Shown here one piece after another: positions 1-7,605 of a stretch of 64,000 nucleotides of DNA; position 1 is the stretch's first letter, and each line of letters begins with the position of its first letter. Under the pieces are notes generated by a model. That model made no database searches and was not told where the DNA came from. It worked only from the letters and a program-made list of their open reading frames with translations. The position numbers and the translations under genes were made by a program. The stretch covers positions 1,860,001 through 1,924,000 of the forward strand of contig OZ243980.1 in NCBI GenBank assembly GCA_965214875.1. The letters are read 5' to 3'. This DNA comes from CBDAUN01 sp965214875 (GTDB lineage: Bacteria > Pseudomonadota > Gammaproteobacteria > Arenicellales > JAJDZL01).

Positions 1-184
1 CGAGCGCCGCCAAGCCGCTTCGCGACGTCAATTTGTCTTTCGTGGTCGAAATCTTGCAGGATTGGATGTCCATAAAGCCTTGCTCCGATCGGGTCCGCCC
101 AGCGGGTGAAAAATCGTTTTGTTAAAAACCCGCATTATGCAAGGCTTTATCCCCTTTTGCAGCCACCCTAACGCGATTTTAAGG
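1..184 (-). mobile_element. IS1380-family element, one end only (cut by window edge)
   Basis: The last 184 bases of an IS1380-like element; the rest lies outside the window. The sequence closely matches the ends at 2330-2501 and 18450-18628 and stops at the same base, after CGCGATTTTAAGG. It carries the first codons of the transposase on the minus strand (ATG at 71-73). A 12-bp inverted repeat, ATAAAGCCTTGC at 72-83 and its complement at 139-150, brackets the leader. No target duplication can be judged because the other end is not visible. Confidence 0.85.
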
Positions 185-271
185 TTTTTTGGGTTTGAAT
201 GCACCATGATATAATTGCGATTACGTCCTGAATATCTCTCAAAAGGTTTGAATTTAATTTTCGGTGGGTGG

Positions 272-1324
272 ATGAGCGATATTCCCAATAAATCGACAAT
301 AGAGGTTGTTGATATTTTCTGCGGAGTCGGTTCTCTGAGCCATGGGTTGAAGCGAGCAGGTTTAAAAATATTAGCTGGGTACGACATAGATGCCCGTTGC
401 AAATATGCTTTCGAGAAGAACAATCAGGCAAAGTTTTTTGTTCATGATGTTGCAAACCTGACAGCCAAGAAAGTATCAGCTCACTTCACAGGCAAAAGGT
501 ATTCCGTTCTCGCTGGATGTGCGCCTTGTCAGCCGTTTTCAACATACCGGCATCGGTATAAGGAAGAAGATCCAAAATGGAGTTTGGTGGGCGAGTTCGG
601 AAGGCTGGCCTCTGAAATTCAATCTGACTTCGTAACCATAGAAAATGTCCCATCACTGGTCAATTACAAGGAAGGAAAAATATTCAACGAGCTTTGCGAA
701 ACCCTTGCAAGGGCTGGATATCTCATTGAATGGTCGATTGTGAAGTGCGAGCAATTTGGTATCCCGCAAAAGCGTCGTCGGCTAGTTCTAATCGCCTCAA
801 AACATGCCAGACCAGGATTATTGAAACCGCATGGCAAGGAAGTTTCGACCGTACGCCAGGCAATTGAGCATCTCAAACCGATTGAGGCCGGAATGTCCGA
901 CCCAGATGACCCTTTGCATGTGTCGGCATCATTGATGGATATAAATCTAGCTCGCATACGAGAGTCGAAGCAAGGAGGAACATGGCGAGATTGGCCAGTA
1001 GAAATGCGTGCCAAATGCCATAGACGAGAATCTGGCATGACATACGATGGAGTCTATGGCCGTATGTCTTGGGACGAACCGGCTCCAACCATGACAACGC
1101 AGTGCTATAAGTTTGGAAGCGGCAGGTTCGGTCATCCGGATCAGGACAGAGCTATCTCACTTCGTGAAGCGGCTCTTTTGCAGTCATTCCCGAAAGATTA
1201 TGAATTTCTGCCTGGTGGAAACAGACATACCTTTGTGGAAATTGGCAGGTGGATTGGAAATGCCGTGCCAGTTCGTCTTGCCGAAGAAATTGGAAGTCTG
1301 ATTGCCAGTATGAAAACTGTTTAG
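272..1324 (+). CDS. DNA (cytosine-5)-methyltransferase
   Basis: A 350-residue C5-cytosine methyltransferase that transfers methyl from S-adenosylmethionine to cytosine in a specific DNA site. The SAM-binding motif DIFCGVGSLSHG is at residues 14-25, the catalytic PCQPFS with its nucleophilic cysteine at 85-90, ENV at 124-126, QKRRR near 166-170 and a variant motif X (GNAVPV) near the C-terminus. The ATG at 272 is preferred to an upstream GTG-like start at 215 because the family motif begins just after it. The partner gene 19 bases downstream encodes a GHKL ATPase, so this was probably the modification part of a multi-gene restriction or defence operon. IS1380 ends lie on both sides (184 and 1700). 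Target sequence cannot be read from the protein. Confidence 0.93.
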   Translation: MSDIPNKSTIEVVDIFCGVGSLSHGLKRAGLKILAGYDIDARCKYAFEKNNQAKFFVHDVANLTAKKVSAHFTGKRYSVLAGCAPCQPFSTYRHRYKEEDPKWSLVGEFGRLASEIQSDFVTIENVPSLVNYKEGKIFNELCETLARAGYLIEWSIVKCEQFGIPQKRRRLVLIASKHARPGLLKPHGKEVSTVRQAIEHLKPIEAGMSDPDDPLHVSASLMDINLARIRESKQGGTWRDWPVEMRAKCHRRESGMTYDGVYGRMSWDEPAPTMTTQCYKFGSGRFGHPDQDRAISLREAALLQSFPKDYEFLPGGNRHTFVEIGRWIGNAVPVRLAEEIGSLIASMKTV

Positions 1325-1343
1325 TTGCTGCTGGAGAAGGCTA

Positions 1344-1699
1344 ATGCCAAATTATGAATTGAAAATTGATCTCAATGCCCTGAATCATTTAGGACTCAAT
1401 TTGTATAGCAATGTGCCTGCCGTATTATCTGAGCTCATTGCTAATGCTTGGGATGCCGATGCCAACGATGTTCATCTGAATTTTAATCTTAACGATGCCG
1501 ATACCAAGATTATTGTAATGGACGATGGTTGCGGGATGGACGCAACAGATATTAATAATAAATTTCTAACTGTTGGTTATCAACGAAGAAAAACATCAAG
1601 GGATGATGTAACTCCTCAGAAAAATCGAACAGTGATGGGAAGAAAAGGGATTGGCAAACTATCTGTTTTTTTCTATTGCAAACCATATTGAGATATACA
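1344..1699 (+). pseudogene. GHKL (MORC/Hsp90-like) ATPase, frameshifted and cut by IS1380
   Basis: N-terminal part of a GHKL-type ATP-binding protein. The N box ELIANAWDAD is at residues 30-39, the DDGCGMD motif at 60-66 and the lid GRKGIGKLS at 99-107. The open frame ends at 1691, but this follows a run of seven T at 1666-1672. Removing one T restores the family sequence FSIANHIEIYTK, which continues to the IS boundary at 1700. So the gene carries a one-base homopolymer shift and then loses everything beyond about 118 residues to the insertion. Proteins of this type next to C5 methyltransferases are known from restriction-like and Z1/MORC operons; that role is inferred here. No downstream remainder was recognised after 2501. 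Confidence 0.85.
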
Positions 1700-2390
1700 C
1701 TAAAATCCGCGTTAGAGATTTTTTTTGGACGGATTTTGCCGAAATCCGAGGCGCGGAGAGATTTTGGCGCTCGCCGCGGCGATGCCGGGCGCGATGCGCC
1801 TCGGCGCCCTTGGGCAGGGCCCGCTCGCACTGGCGGATAAACTCGAAGTTGCGTGCGTTCGGCGCGGCCGAGCCGCTCCGAAACTCCACCGCCACCGCCA
1901 TGCCGGTCTCGGCGATGTGGCCGACGATCGGCATGTAGCCCCGCTCCTTCTTGCATGTGAACTCGCTCGACGACTTCTCGCAGCACCGCGGTTGCATCGA
2001 TGTCCAGGGCCGCCGTCTTTCGATGATGCACCGCGACCCAAGCAGCCGGCGGTCTGCCAGCTGTAGGGCATGGAACGCGCGCCGCGATGCGCCGTGGCGC
2101 CGCAACCACCGGCCCAAGGCATCGTCGCCCGGCAGCTTGCGGATGCCGAGCAGCCCCATCAGCGGCCGCTCCTCGCGAAGCTGCTTCACCCCGTCCGGAT
2201 GCCGCGAGCCCTCGTGCATCATCATGAACGTCGCCGGACGGAAGCCGCGGCCGCTGCCTGGCTCCGGCACCGGCCGCTCGAAACGGGCATCGAAACCGAG
2301 CATGAGCATCAGCTCGGCGAGCACCGCCAAGCCGCTTCGCGAAGCCGATTTGTCTTTCGTGGCAGAAATCTTGCAGGATTGGATGTCCAT
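1700..2390 (-). pseudogene. IS1380-family transposase remnant
   Basis: The frame starts at the ATG at 2388-2390 with MDIQSCKISATKDKSASRSG and reaches the DDE-type region GYMPIVGHIAETG. The segment with the catalytic motif LDIDAT lies in another frame: one base is missing just before it (CTTGGGTCGCGG against CTGGCGGTCGCG in the full copy), and the frame returns at EKSSSEFTCKKERG. The C-terminal half is deleted. It cannot encode an active transposase, but intact ends could let it be moved in trans. Confidence 0.8.
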
Positions 2391-2501
2391 AAAGCCTTGC
2401 TCCGATCGGGTCCGCCCAGCGGGTGAAAAATCGTTTTGTTAAAAACCCGCATTATGCAAGGCTTTATCCCCTTTTGCAGCTACCCTAACGCGATTTTAAG
2501 G
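1700..2501 (-). mobile_element. IS1380-family element with internal deletion
   Basis: An 802-bp derivative of the element at 16963-18628. Both ends are kept: the left end has AAAATCCGCGTTAGAG and the right end CCTTAAAATCGCGTTAGGG read inward. About 850 bp of the middle is missing. The junction falls in GGGCG, which occurs on both sides of the missing part in the full copy, so a microhomology deletion is likely. Flanks (tatac / aaaag) show no target duplication, so the copy may have rearranged after insertion. It interrupts the GHKL ATPase gene. Confidence 0.88.
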
Positions 2502-2692
2502 AAAAGTTTCAATTGCGATAGAGAGTTGCCTGCCAGCCTGACTGCGCCATATCGAACGTGCGGAGCAAGTTTGCCAGCACCTTGAACGCCATAACTTCAC
2601 GCGTGAAGACGGCATCAAGATCGAAATCAATATATGTATACAGAAATATAATATATAAATATAAAAAATGGATATATGAATAAAATGAAAAC

Positions 2693-3229
2693 ATGAAAGT
2701 TCAAACGGCGCTTAAAGTTCTTAGCGAACTGGACGGCAAAGGGCGATACGTCTACGCCGCTCAGGATCTTGCAACCATCTTTTCGCAGGACCAGCCCGGC
2801 ACATTGAATGCTGGATTAGCTCGGCTCGTAAAGTACGGAATTCTGATGCGTGCAACTCGCGGCGTCTATCTTTTTGCGCACTCTAGACACATCGGCATCG
2901 ATTCCATCGATCTAATCGCAAGAACACTGAGGAGAGGATGCTACAACTACATCAGCCTGGAATCTGCACTTTCGCTTTACGGATTGATTTCGCAAGTTCC
3001 AACTGATCGGCTGACAGTCATGACTACCGGGCGGGAGGGGGAATTCGCCACGCCGTTCGGAGTAATTGAATTCACTCGCACCAAGCGTGCGATTGCACAG
3101 ATAGTCGAGAGTGTTGTGAACATGAATCGGCCTTTGCGTGTGGCAAATCAAGAGTGTGCACTGCGAGACTTGAAGCGAGTGGGCAGGAATACCCACCTTG
3201 TTGAAGAGGCGGCTGCCACACATGAATAG
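2693..3229 (+). CDS. abiEi: AbiEi-type antitoxin (type IV toxin-antitoxin)
   Basis: A 178-residue protein with an N-terminal winged-helix region (MKVQTALKVLSELDGKG, then DLATIFSQ and GILMRATRGVYL) followed by the AbiEi C-terminal part containing YNYISLESALSLYG. AbiEi proteins repress their own promoter and block the AbiEii nucleotidyltransferase toxin; the system can cause abortive infection. The toxin gene follows with an 8-base overlap. An AT-rich leader at 2630-2690 probably holds the promoter. The pair sits directly after the IS1380 derivative. The start is the first ATG of the frame. Confidence 0.85.
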   Translation: MKVQTALKVLSELDGKGRYVYAAQDLATIFSQDQPGTLNAGLARLVKYGILMRATRGVYLFAHSRHIGIDSIDLIARTLRRGCYNYISLESALSLYGLISQVPTDRLTVMTTGREGEFATPFGVIEFTRTKRAIAQIVESVVNMNRPLRVANQECALRDLKRVGRNTHLVEEAAATHE

Positions 3230-4112
3230 AATCAAAAATGAATTCGAGATATTAGTCAACCGCGCGCTGCGCGACTCAAATCTATCTCACATGCGCGGTC
3301 TGGTCGAAAAAGAGTTGCTGATCTATGACATTCTGTTTTGCTTAGACGAGCTAAACATACTTGACAGCATCGTGTTTCAAGGCGGGTCGCTGCTTCGTTT
3401 TGGGCACGGCGGCGAGCGATTTAGCGAGGATTTGGATTTCGTCGGTGGAAAGCATTTTTCTCCGTCGCAAATGGACGCATTCAAACCAAAGGTTGAAAAA
3501 TTCATTGCCGACCGGTACGGGCTCGAAGTCGATATAAAGCAGCCAAAGCTCAAGGTTCAGAAATCAGAGAAAAGTTCCGTCAAGGTTTATCGTTGGCAAG
3601 TTGGCTTGACTGCGCACCCCCACAAAACAGACATTCCCAAGCAGCGCATCAAGCTAGAAATCGCAACCGTACCCTCACACACGAGGGAAATAGTTGCACT
3701 TCGGTCTAACTATGATCTTTTACCCGATGGCTATGACGACATCCTGATTCCTTCAGAATCGCTGAGCGAAGTAATGGCAGATAAGTTGATTTCGTATCCA
3801 GCGACTGTGCGATATACCCGATATCGCGATTTGTGGGATTTGCACTGGTTGATCAAAAGGCGCATAGCGGTGGACAAGAACTTGATCCGGCAAAAACTTT
3901 CTGATTACGAATTGTCTGAATTCAATGACTTGCTTACAAGCGCGATTGATATGCTGCCCGATACTGTGAATAGCTCGAAGTTCCGAAATGAAATGCGACA
4001 GCTATTGCCATCGAATGCGTTCAATCGAACTTTTGGCAAAGAGAAATTCAGCGAGTATTTGCTTTACGCTCTTCGAGGAATATTTGGTGAGGCGAGAGAC
4101 GCATTGAATTAA
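3222..4112 (+). CDS. abiEii: AbiEii-type nucleotidyltransferase toxin
   Basis: A 296-residue AbiEii/MenT-like nucleotidyltransferase. The family signature is complete: GGS at residues 54-56, then RFSEDLDF at 66-73, with the paired acidic residues of the active site. Further conserved features are a basic middle region and the IPSESLSEVMADKLIS stretch. AbiEii proteins are toxins held in check by AbiEi; members transfer nucleotides to RNA. The ATG at 3222 overlaps the antitoxin stop; a TTG eight codons upstream is possible but unnecessary. Length and motifs look intact, so the pair is probably functional. Confidence 0.85.
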   Translation: MNRIKNEFEILVNRALRDSNLSHMRGLVEKELLIYDILFCLDELNILDSIVFQGGSLLRFGHGGERFSEDLDFVGGKHFSPSQMDAFKPKVEKFIADRYGLEVDIKQPKLKVQKSEKSSVKVYRWQVGLTAHPHKTDIPKQRIKLEIATVPSHTREIVALRSNYDLLPDGYDDILIPSESLSEVMADKLISYPATVRYTRYRDLWDLHWLIKRRIAVDKNLIRQKLSDYELSEFNDLLTSAIDMLPDTVNSSKFRNEMRQLLPSNAFNRTFGKEKFSEYLLYALRGIFGEARDALN

Positions 4113-4289
4113 ATCTGCACCTGCGGTGCTGTGGGGTGTTAGCAAGGTTCAAACTTAGGCATAACTTCACTTAGAAATCCTTTCCCCCGAACCTCCTAAG
4201 GGTCTGGCGGCGCTCGATATTGCTGGCTTCCATGCAGTTTTCAACATGGATTCATGTTGCCATGCAAATAATCAAGAAGCATCCGATTC
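4113..4289. other. Short intergenic stretch, no feature seen
   Basis: Between the AbiE pair and the HigA-like remnant. No open frame, hairpin with a T-run or tRNA was seen. The 5' part of the decayed HigA gene and its lost toxin partner might once have been here. Confidence 0.4.
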
Positions 4290-4721
4290 ATGTATCTGAC
4301 CCAGACATTGCGCTTCATCAAGCAGCGCCCGCAACTGAAGTTGGTCGACTACGACATCAAGCACCTGTTGATCTCATGGTTTAATCGGGACTTTCTGTTG
4401 CTCGAACAAATTAGCTGGGCAACTCCGGCTGTTGTTTTGGAAAAGTTGATCGAGAACGAATCTGTCCATGGCATGAGGGCGACCGAATTGGTGCGCTAGA
4501 TTGAGGTTGCAGTGAACCGTGTAACCGAGATTCTCAATGGCCAACGCTCTATCACTGGTGATGCGGTTTTGAGATTGGGGCGGTATTTTGGAACGTCTGG
4601 AGAGTTATGGTTCAATCTCCAGAAACTCTACGAACTGCGTTTGACACAGAAAAAATGGTGCACAGATCATCCGGTTGCTGACGCTTGCTTCAAGCAAGGG
4701 GTTGCGCTTGCAGCGACTTGA
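4290..4721 (+). pseudogene. HigA-like (Xre) antitoxin, broken by an in-frame TAG
   Basis: The reading frame keeps the HigA pattern TPAVVLEKL, then GMRATELVR, a TAG at 4497-4499, then IEVAVNRVTEILNGQRSITG, LRLGRYFGTSGELWFNLQ and KLYELRLTQ. All parts are in the same frame, so one nonsense change (CAG, CGA or similar to TAG) splits the helix-turn-helix. HigA proteins neutralise HigB mRNA interferases and repress the operon. No HigB toxin lies beside it; a decayed HigB-like fragment occurs at 12486. An ISNCY-like element is inserted eight bases after the stop codon. The true start is unclear because the N-terminal residues do not match the family. Confidence 0.75.
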
Positions 4722-4729
4722 AGATAGAT

Positions 4730-6531
4730 AGTGCTTGCCAGAAAACCAAAATGTGATATCGTTGCTGATTGAAAACAATTGCTTAGCGGCGAGCGGCGGC
4801 GGCGAAGAATTCGCGGACAGCGCGGATTTCCCGCCGAAATGGGGCGAAACGCCCCGTTTCGCCGCAATCTTCGAGGAAAAAGCGATGCGCTTGGCCCACT
4901 CCGCCCAGCTCGAGATCGGCGCCGTGCCGATCGAGAACATCCACACCGGCGCCAAGCCGCGCGACGACATCCCGGCCATCCTGCTCGGCCTGCGGCATCT
5001 CTGCGCAAGCAAGGCCTTGCGCCGGCGGGTGTTCGAGCTGCTCGAGGCCGAGGTCGCGCCGGCGGCGCGCAAGGACGCCGGCCGGCCGGGCATGGACCTT
5101 TGGCGCATTCTGGCGCTGGCGTGCCCGAGCAGGGGCTCGGCTGCGACTTCGACCGGCTGGCGCACATGGCCAATCATGACGGGCTGGTGCGCCGGATGCC
5201 GGGGCATTCGCCGGCGCTCGGGCATGCCTGCGAGCAGCAGGCGGCGGTCGCCAACGTCTCGCTTTCGGGTCCGAAGCTGCTGTCCGGGATCGGGCGGCTG
5301 GTGGCCGGGTCGGGCCGCGAGGCGGCCGGAAAAAAGCCTGGCGAGCCGTTGCGCGGGCGGGCCGGTTCGTTCTGCGTGGAGACCGATGCGCACTATCCGA
5401 CCGATGCGGACCTGCTGCGGGACGCGCTGCGCTGCGCGGTGCGCACCGCGGCCAGGCTGGCGGACAGCGCCGGGCTCGGCGGCTGGCGACAGCATGAGCA
5501 TCTATCGCGGCAGGTCAAGAAGCGGTTCGACCGGGTGCGCGTGTCGAGGCGCAGCCGCAAGCATCCTGGGCGGGTCGAGCGGCATTTGTCGCTGAGCGCC
5601 CGCCTGGCCGGGCGCGCCGAGGCGACGCTGGCGCAGGCCGCCGAGCTGCCGCTGGCGGCCTGCGAGCACGCGCTGGCATGCGAGCTCGAGGGCTATCTTG
5701 GCCATGCGCGCCGCCAGCTCGAGCAGGCTAGGCGCCGGCTGCTCGGGGGCGAGACCATCGCGCACGGCGAGAAGGCGTTCTCGATCTTCGAGCCGCACAC
5801 CCGCTGGGTCGCCGAGGGCAAGGCCGGCGTGCGCCAGGAGCTGGGCGTGCCGGTCGCCGTGGTCGAGGACCAGCGCCGGTTCATCCTGCACCGCCGGATC
5901 ATGTGGCAGGGCGGCGACGCCGGCCATGCGGCGGCGCTGGTCGAGGGGGCGATGGAGCGGTTCGCCGACCTTCGGGCCTGCAGCTTCGACCGCGGCTTCC
6001 ACTCGCCGGCGAATCAGGCCGAGCTCGGCGCGCGGCTCGACGAGTGCGCGCTGCCGGCCAAGGGCCGGCCGAATGCCGAGGCTTCGGCGCGCGAGGGCCG
6101 GGAATGGTTCCAGGCGGCGCGCCGGCAGCATCCGGCGGTCGAGTCGGCCATCAATCATCTGGAGCATTGCGGGCTCGGGCGGGCGCGCGCCCATGGCGAG
6201 CGGGGCTTCGAGCGGGCGGCGGCGCTGTCGGCGCTGGCGGCGAACCCCGAGCGGCTCGGGCGGCTGCTGCGGGACCAGGAGCGCAAGCGGCTCGCCCGCC
6301 GCGCGCGCCTGCGCGCCGCCTAGCGTCTCCGAACCCGTTTCCAAGCGACGATCCGGCGGCCGGAGGCGCCCGCCTGGGCGGATGCCGCCCGCAATCCTCT
6401 TATGCGGCATTTTTTGTCGCATTCGGATGCCCGCTGCTGCATTCCGACCCTCGCCGCCGTCGCGGCAGCCGCGCCTTGCGCTCCCCCGGCACCGGCCGAT
6501 ACTTGAAATCAGAGGTTTTCTGGCAGACACT
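4730..6531 (+). mobile_element. ISNCY-like insertion sequence with 4-bp target duplication
   Basis: A 1802-bp GC-rich element. The left end reads AGTGCTTGCCAGAAAACC and the right end, read inward, AGTGTCTGCCAGAAAACC. The four bases AGAT at 4726-4729 and 6532-6535 flank it as a target duplication. The same terminal repeat occurs at 21460 and at both ends of the MITE at 55075-55301. It carries one transposase gene, which is frameshifted. Confidence 0.85.
4885..6323 (+). pseudogene. ISNCY-like DDE transposase, frameshifted
   Basis: The gene starts at ATG 4885 after GAGGAAAAAGCG. The first frame reads MRLAHSAQLEIG to GRPGMDLWRILALA; then one base is missing near 5117-5119, where adding a G gives LALGVPEQGLGCDFDRLAHM and moves to the frame used to the stop at 6321-6323. 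The second part has FSIFEPHTRWV, ELGVPVAVVEDQ, ACSFDRGFHSPAN, LPAKGR and HPAVESAINHLEHCGL, which I recognise as the catalytic region of ISNCY-type transposases; the family assignment is from memory. Apart from the shift the length (about 480 residues) is complete. The opposite strand carries a long open frame (5502-6698) that is only a high-GC shadow. Confidence 0.8.
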
Positions 6532-6718
6532 AGATAATGCTTGGAGGAAGCCGGAGCATAAAACTCCCATGCCCTTAGCGGCAGGTGCATTGCAAACTTA
6601 AAATTCAAGATTGCAGAAGTTCGGATACGTTGCGACCGTGCCCACCAAGTCCGGCACAAAAAAATGTCGATAGCAAATGATGTCGTCCTGCAACCCATTG
6701 CTGAGCAAAGCTTGAGGC

Positions 6719-6949
6719 ATGAACAGAATGAAAAGGCGATTAACCGCTGTTGTTGAGAGAGAAGGCGATGGATATGTCGCTTTGTGTCCGGATGTGGATG
6801 TTGCCAGCCAGGGCGCTACTGTTGCTGAAGCGCGTGACAATCTTATCGAAGCATTGACTCTGTTTTTCGAGATCACCTCCGCCAGTGAAATCGATCGGCG
6901 TTTGAAAGGGGAGGTGTACATTACCAATATAGAAATCTGTGTTTGCTAA
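6719..6949 (+). CDS. hicB: HicB-family antitoxin
   Basis: A 76-residue HicB (UPF0150-type) protein: RRLTAVVEREGDGYVALCPD, then VASQGATVAEARDNLIEAL and a short C-terminus. HicB binds and inhibits the HicA mRNA interferase. The start could be 6719 or the ATG at 6728. The stop lies inside hicA, giving an 11-base overlap, so the two are co-translated. The antitoxin is first here, an order often seen for this subtype. It stands 190 bases after the ISNCY-like element. Confidence 0.88.
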   Translation: MNRMKRRLTAVVEREGDGYVALCPDVDVASQGATVAEARDNLIEALTLFFEITSASEIDRRLKGEVYITNIEICVC

Positions 6950-7163
6950 ACTTAAGACACTTTCAGGTCGAGAGGTTTGCGACGTGCTGAAGTCGCACGG
7001 ATTTGTGGGGGTGGGGCGGAAAGGCAACCACATCGTAATGCAAAAAACATACGACAGTAGCGCGACTACAGCACTAGTACCTGGCCACAGAGAATTACGT
7101 CGTGGCACGTTGATGGCAATCATCCGGCAATCTAATTTGCCTCGTTCGCAATTCGAGAACTGA
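6939..7163 (+). CDS. hicA: HicA-family mRNA interferase toxin
   Basis: A 74-residue HicA toxin starting at a GTG inside the end of hicB. It has the dsRBD-like HicA pattern: LSGREVCDVLKSHGFV, GRKGNHIVMQK with the catalytic histidine in GNHIVM, and a C-terminal GTLMAIIRQSNL. HicA cleaves mRNA and tmRNA when HicB is lost. The reading frame is intact, so the pair looks functional. Confidence 0.88.
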   Translation: MFAKLKTLSGREVCDVLKSHGFVGVGRKGNHIVMQKTYDSSATTALVPGHRELRRGTLMAIIRQSNLPRSQFEN

Positions 7164-7605
7164 ATTCAGGCACCCGAACTGCTTTGCTAACTCGAAGTGC
7201 AAATGTTTTCAGTTTGCAGCGTTTGATTTTAACTTGTTTCTATTACGTCTACACACTTGACACCGAGGTTTTATAACTGGATGTTTCAGCATCCCAGCGC
7301 TCTTCATGACTGCTGACCGCTCGCGCCGCGATCATGAGTCTTTTCATCGCTTTCCAAGTATGCCGTTTCCCGGCAGCGGGTGTTTTTTCGCGAGGCGGAA
7401 CCCGCCGTCCAGATCCAGCACCCCCAAAGATCGCCCTGCACTGCCAATACTGTACGGATTCAATGCATATGAGCGGGTTTCCGCTATACTTTCTTCATAG
7501 TGCGCTGTGATAAGGCATCGGTTTCGATCTGAGCAGAATCGCCGGCTTATGAATGCCCCGATGTTCCAATAACAATCAAATATTTTTCAGGTACAGGACA
7601 TTTGC
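7164..7605. other. Intergenic region, no gene recognised
   Basis: About 440 bases between hicA and the PHP-ATPase gene. A 64-codon open frame (7306-7500) has no recognisable domain and composition unlike its neighbours. The promoter of the two-gene module that follows is expected here, in the AT-rich part near 7540-7600. Confidence 0.4.

Noticed and set aside
1..2501. Composite transposon made of two IS1380 copies around the methyltransferase
   Set aside because: Same orientation copies flank it, but one is cut by the window and the other has no target duplication and interrupts the cargo operon, so mobility as a unit cannot be supported.
5502..6698. 398-codon minus-strand open frame
   Set aside because: Shadow of the GC-rich ISNCY-like transposase; low-complexity Arg/Pro/Gly-rich translation, no domain, and it runs across the element's end.
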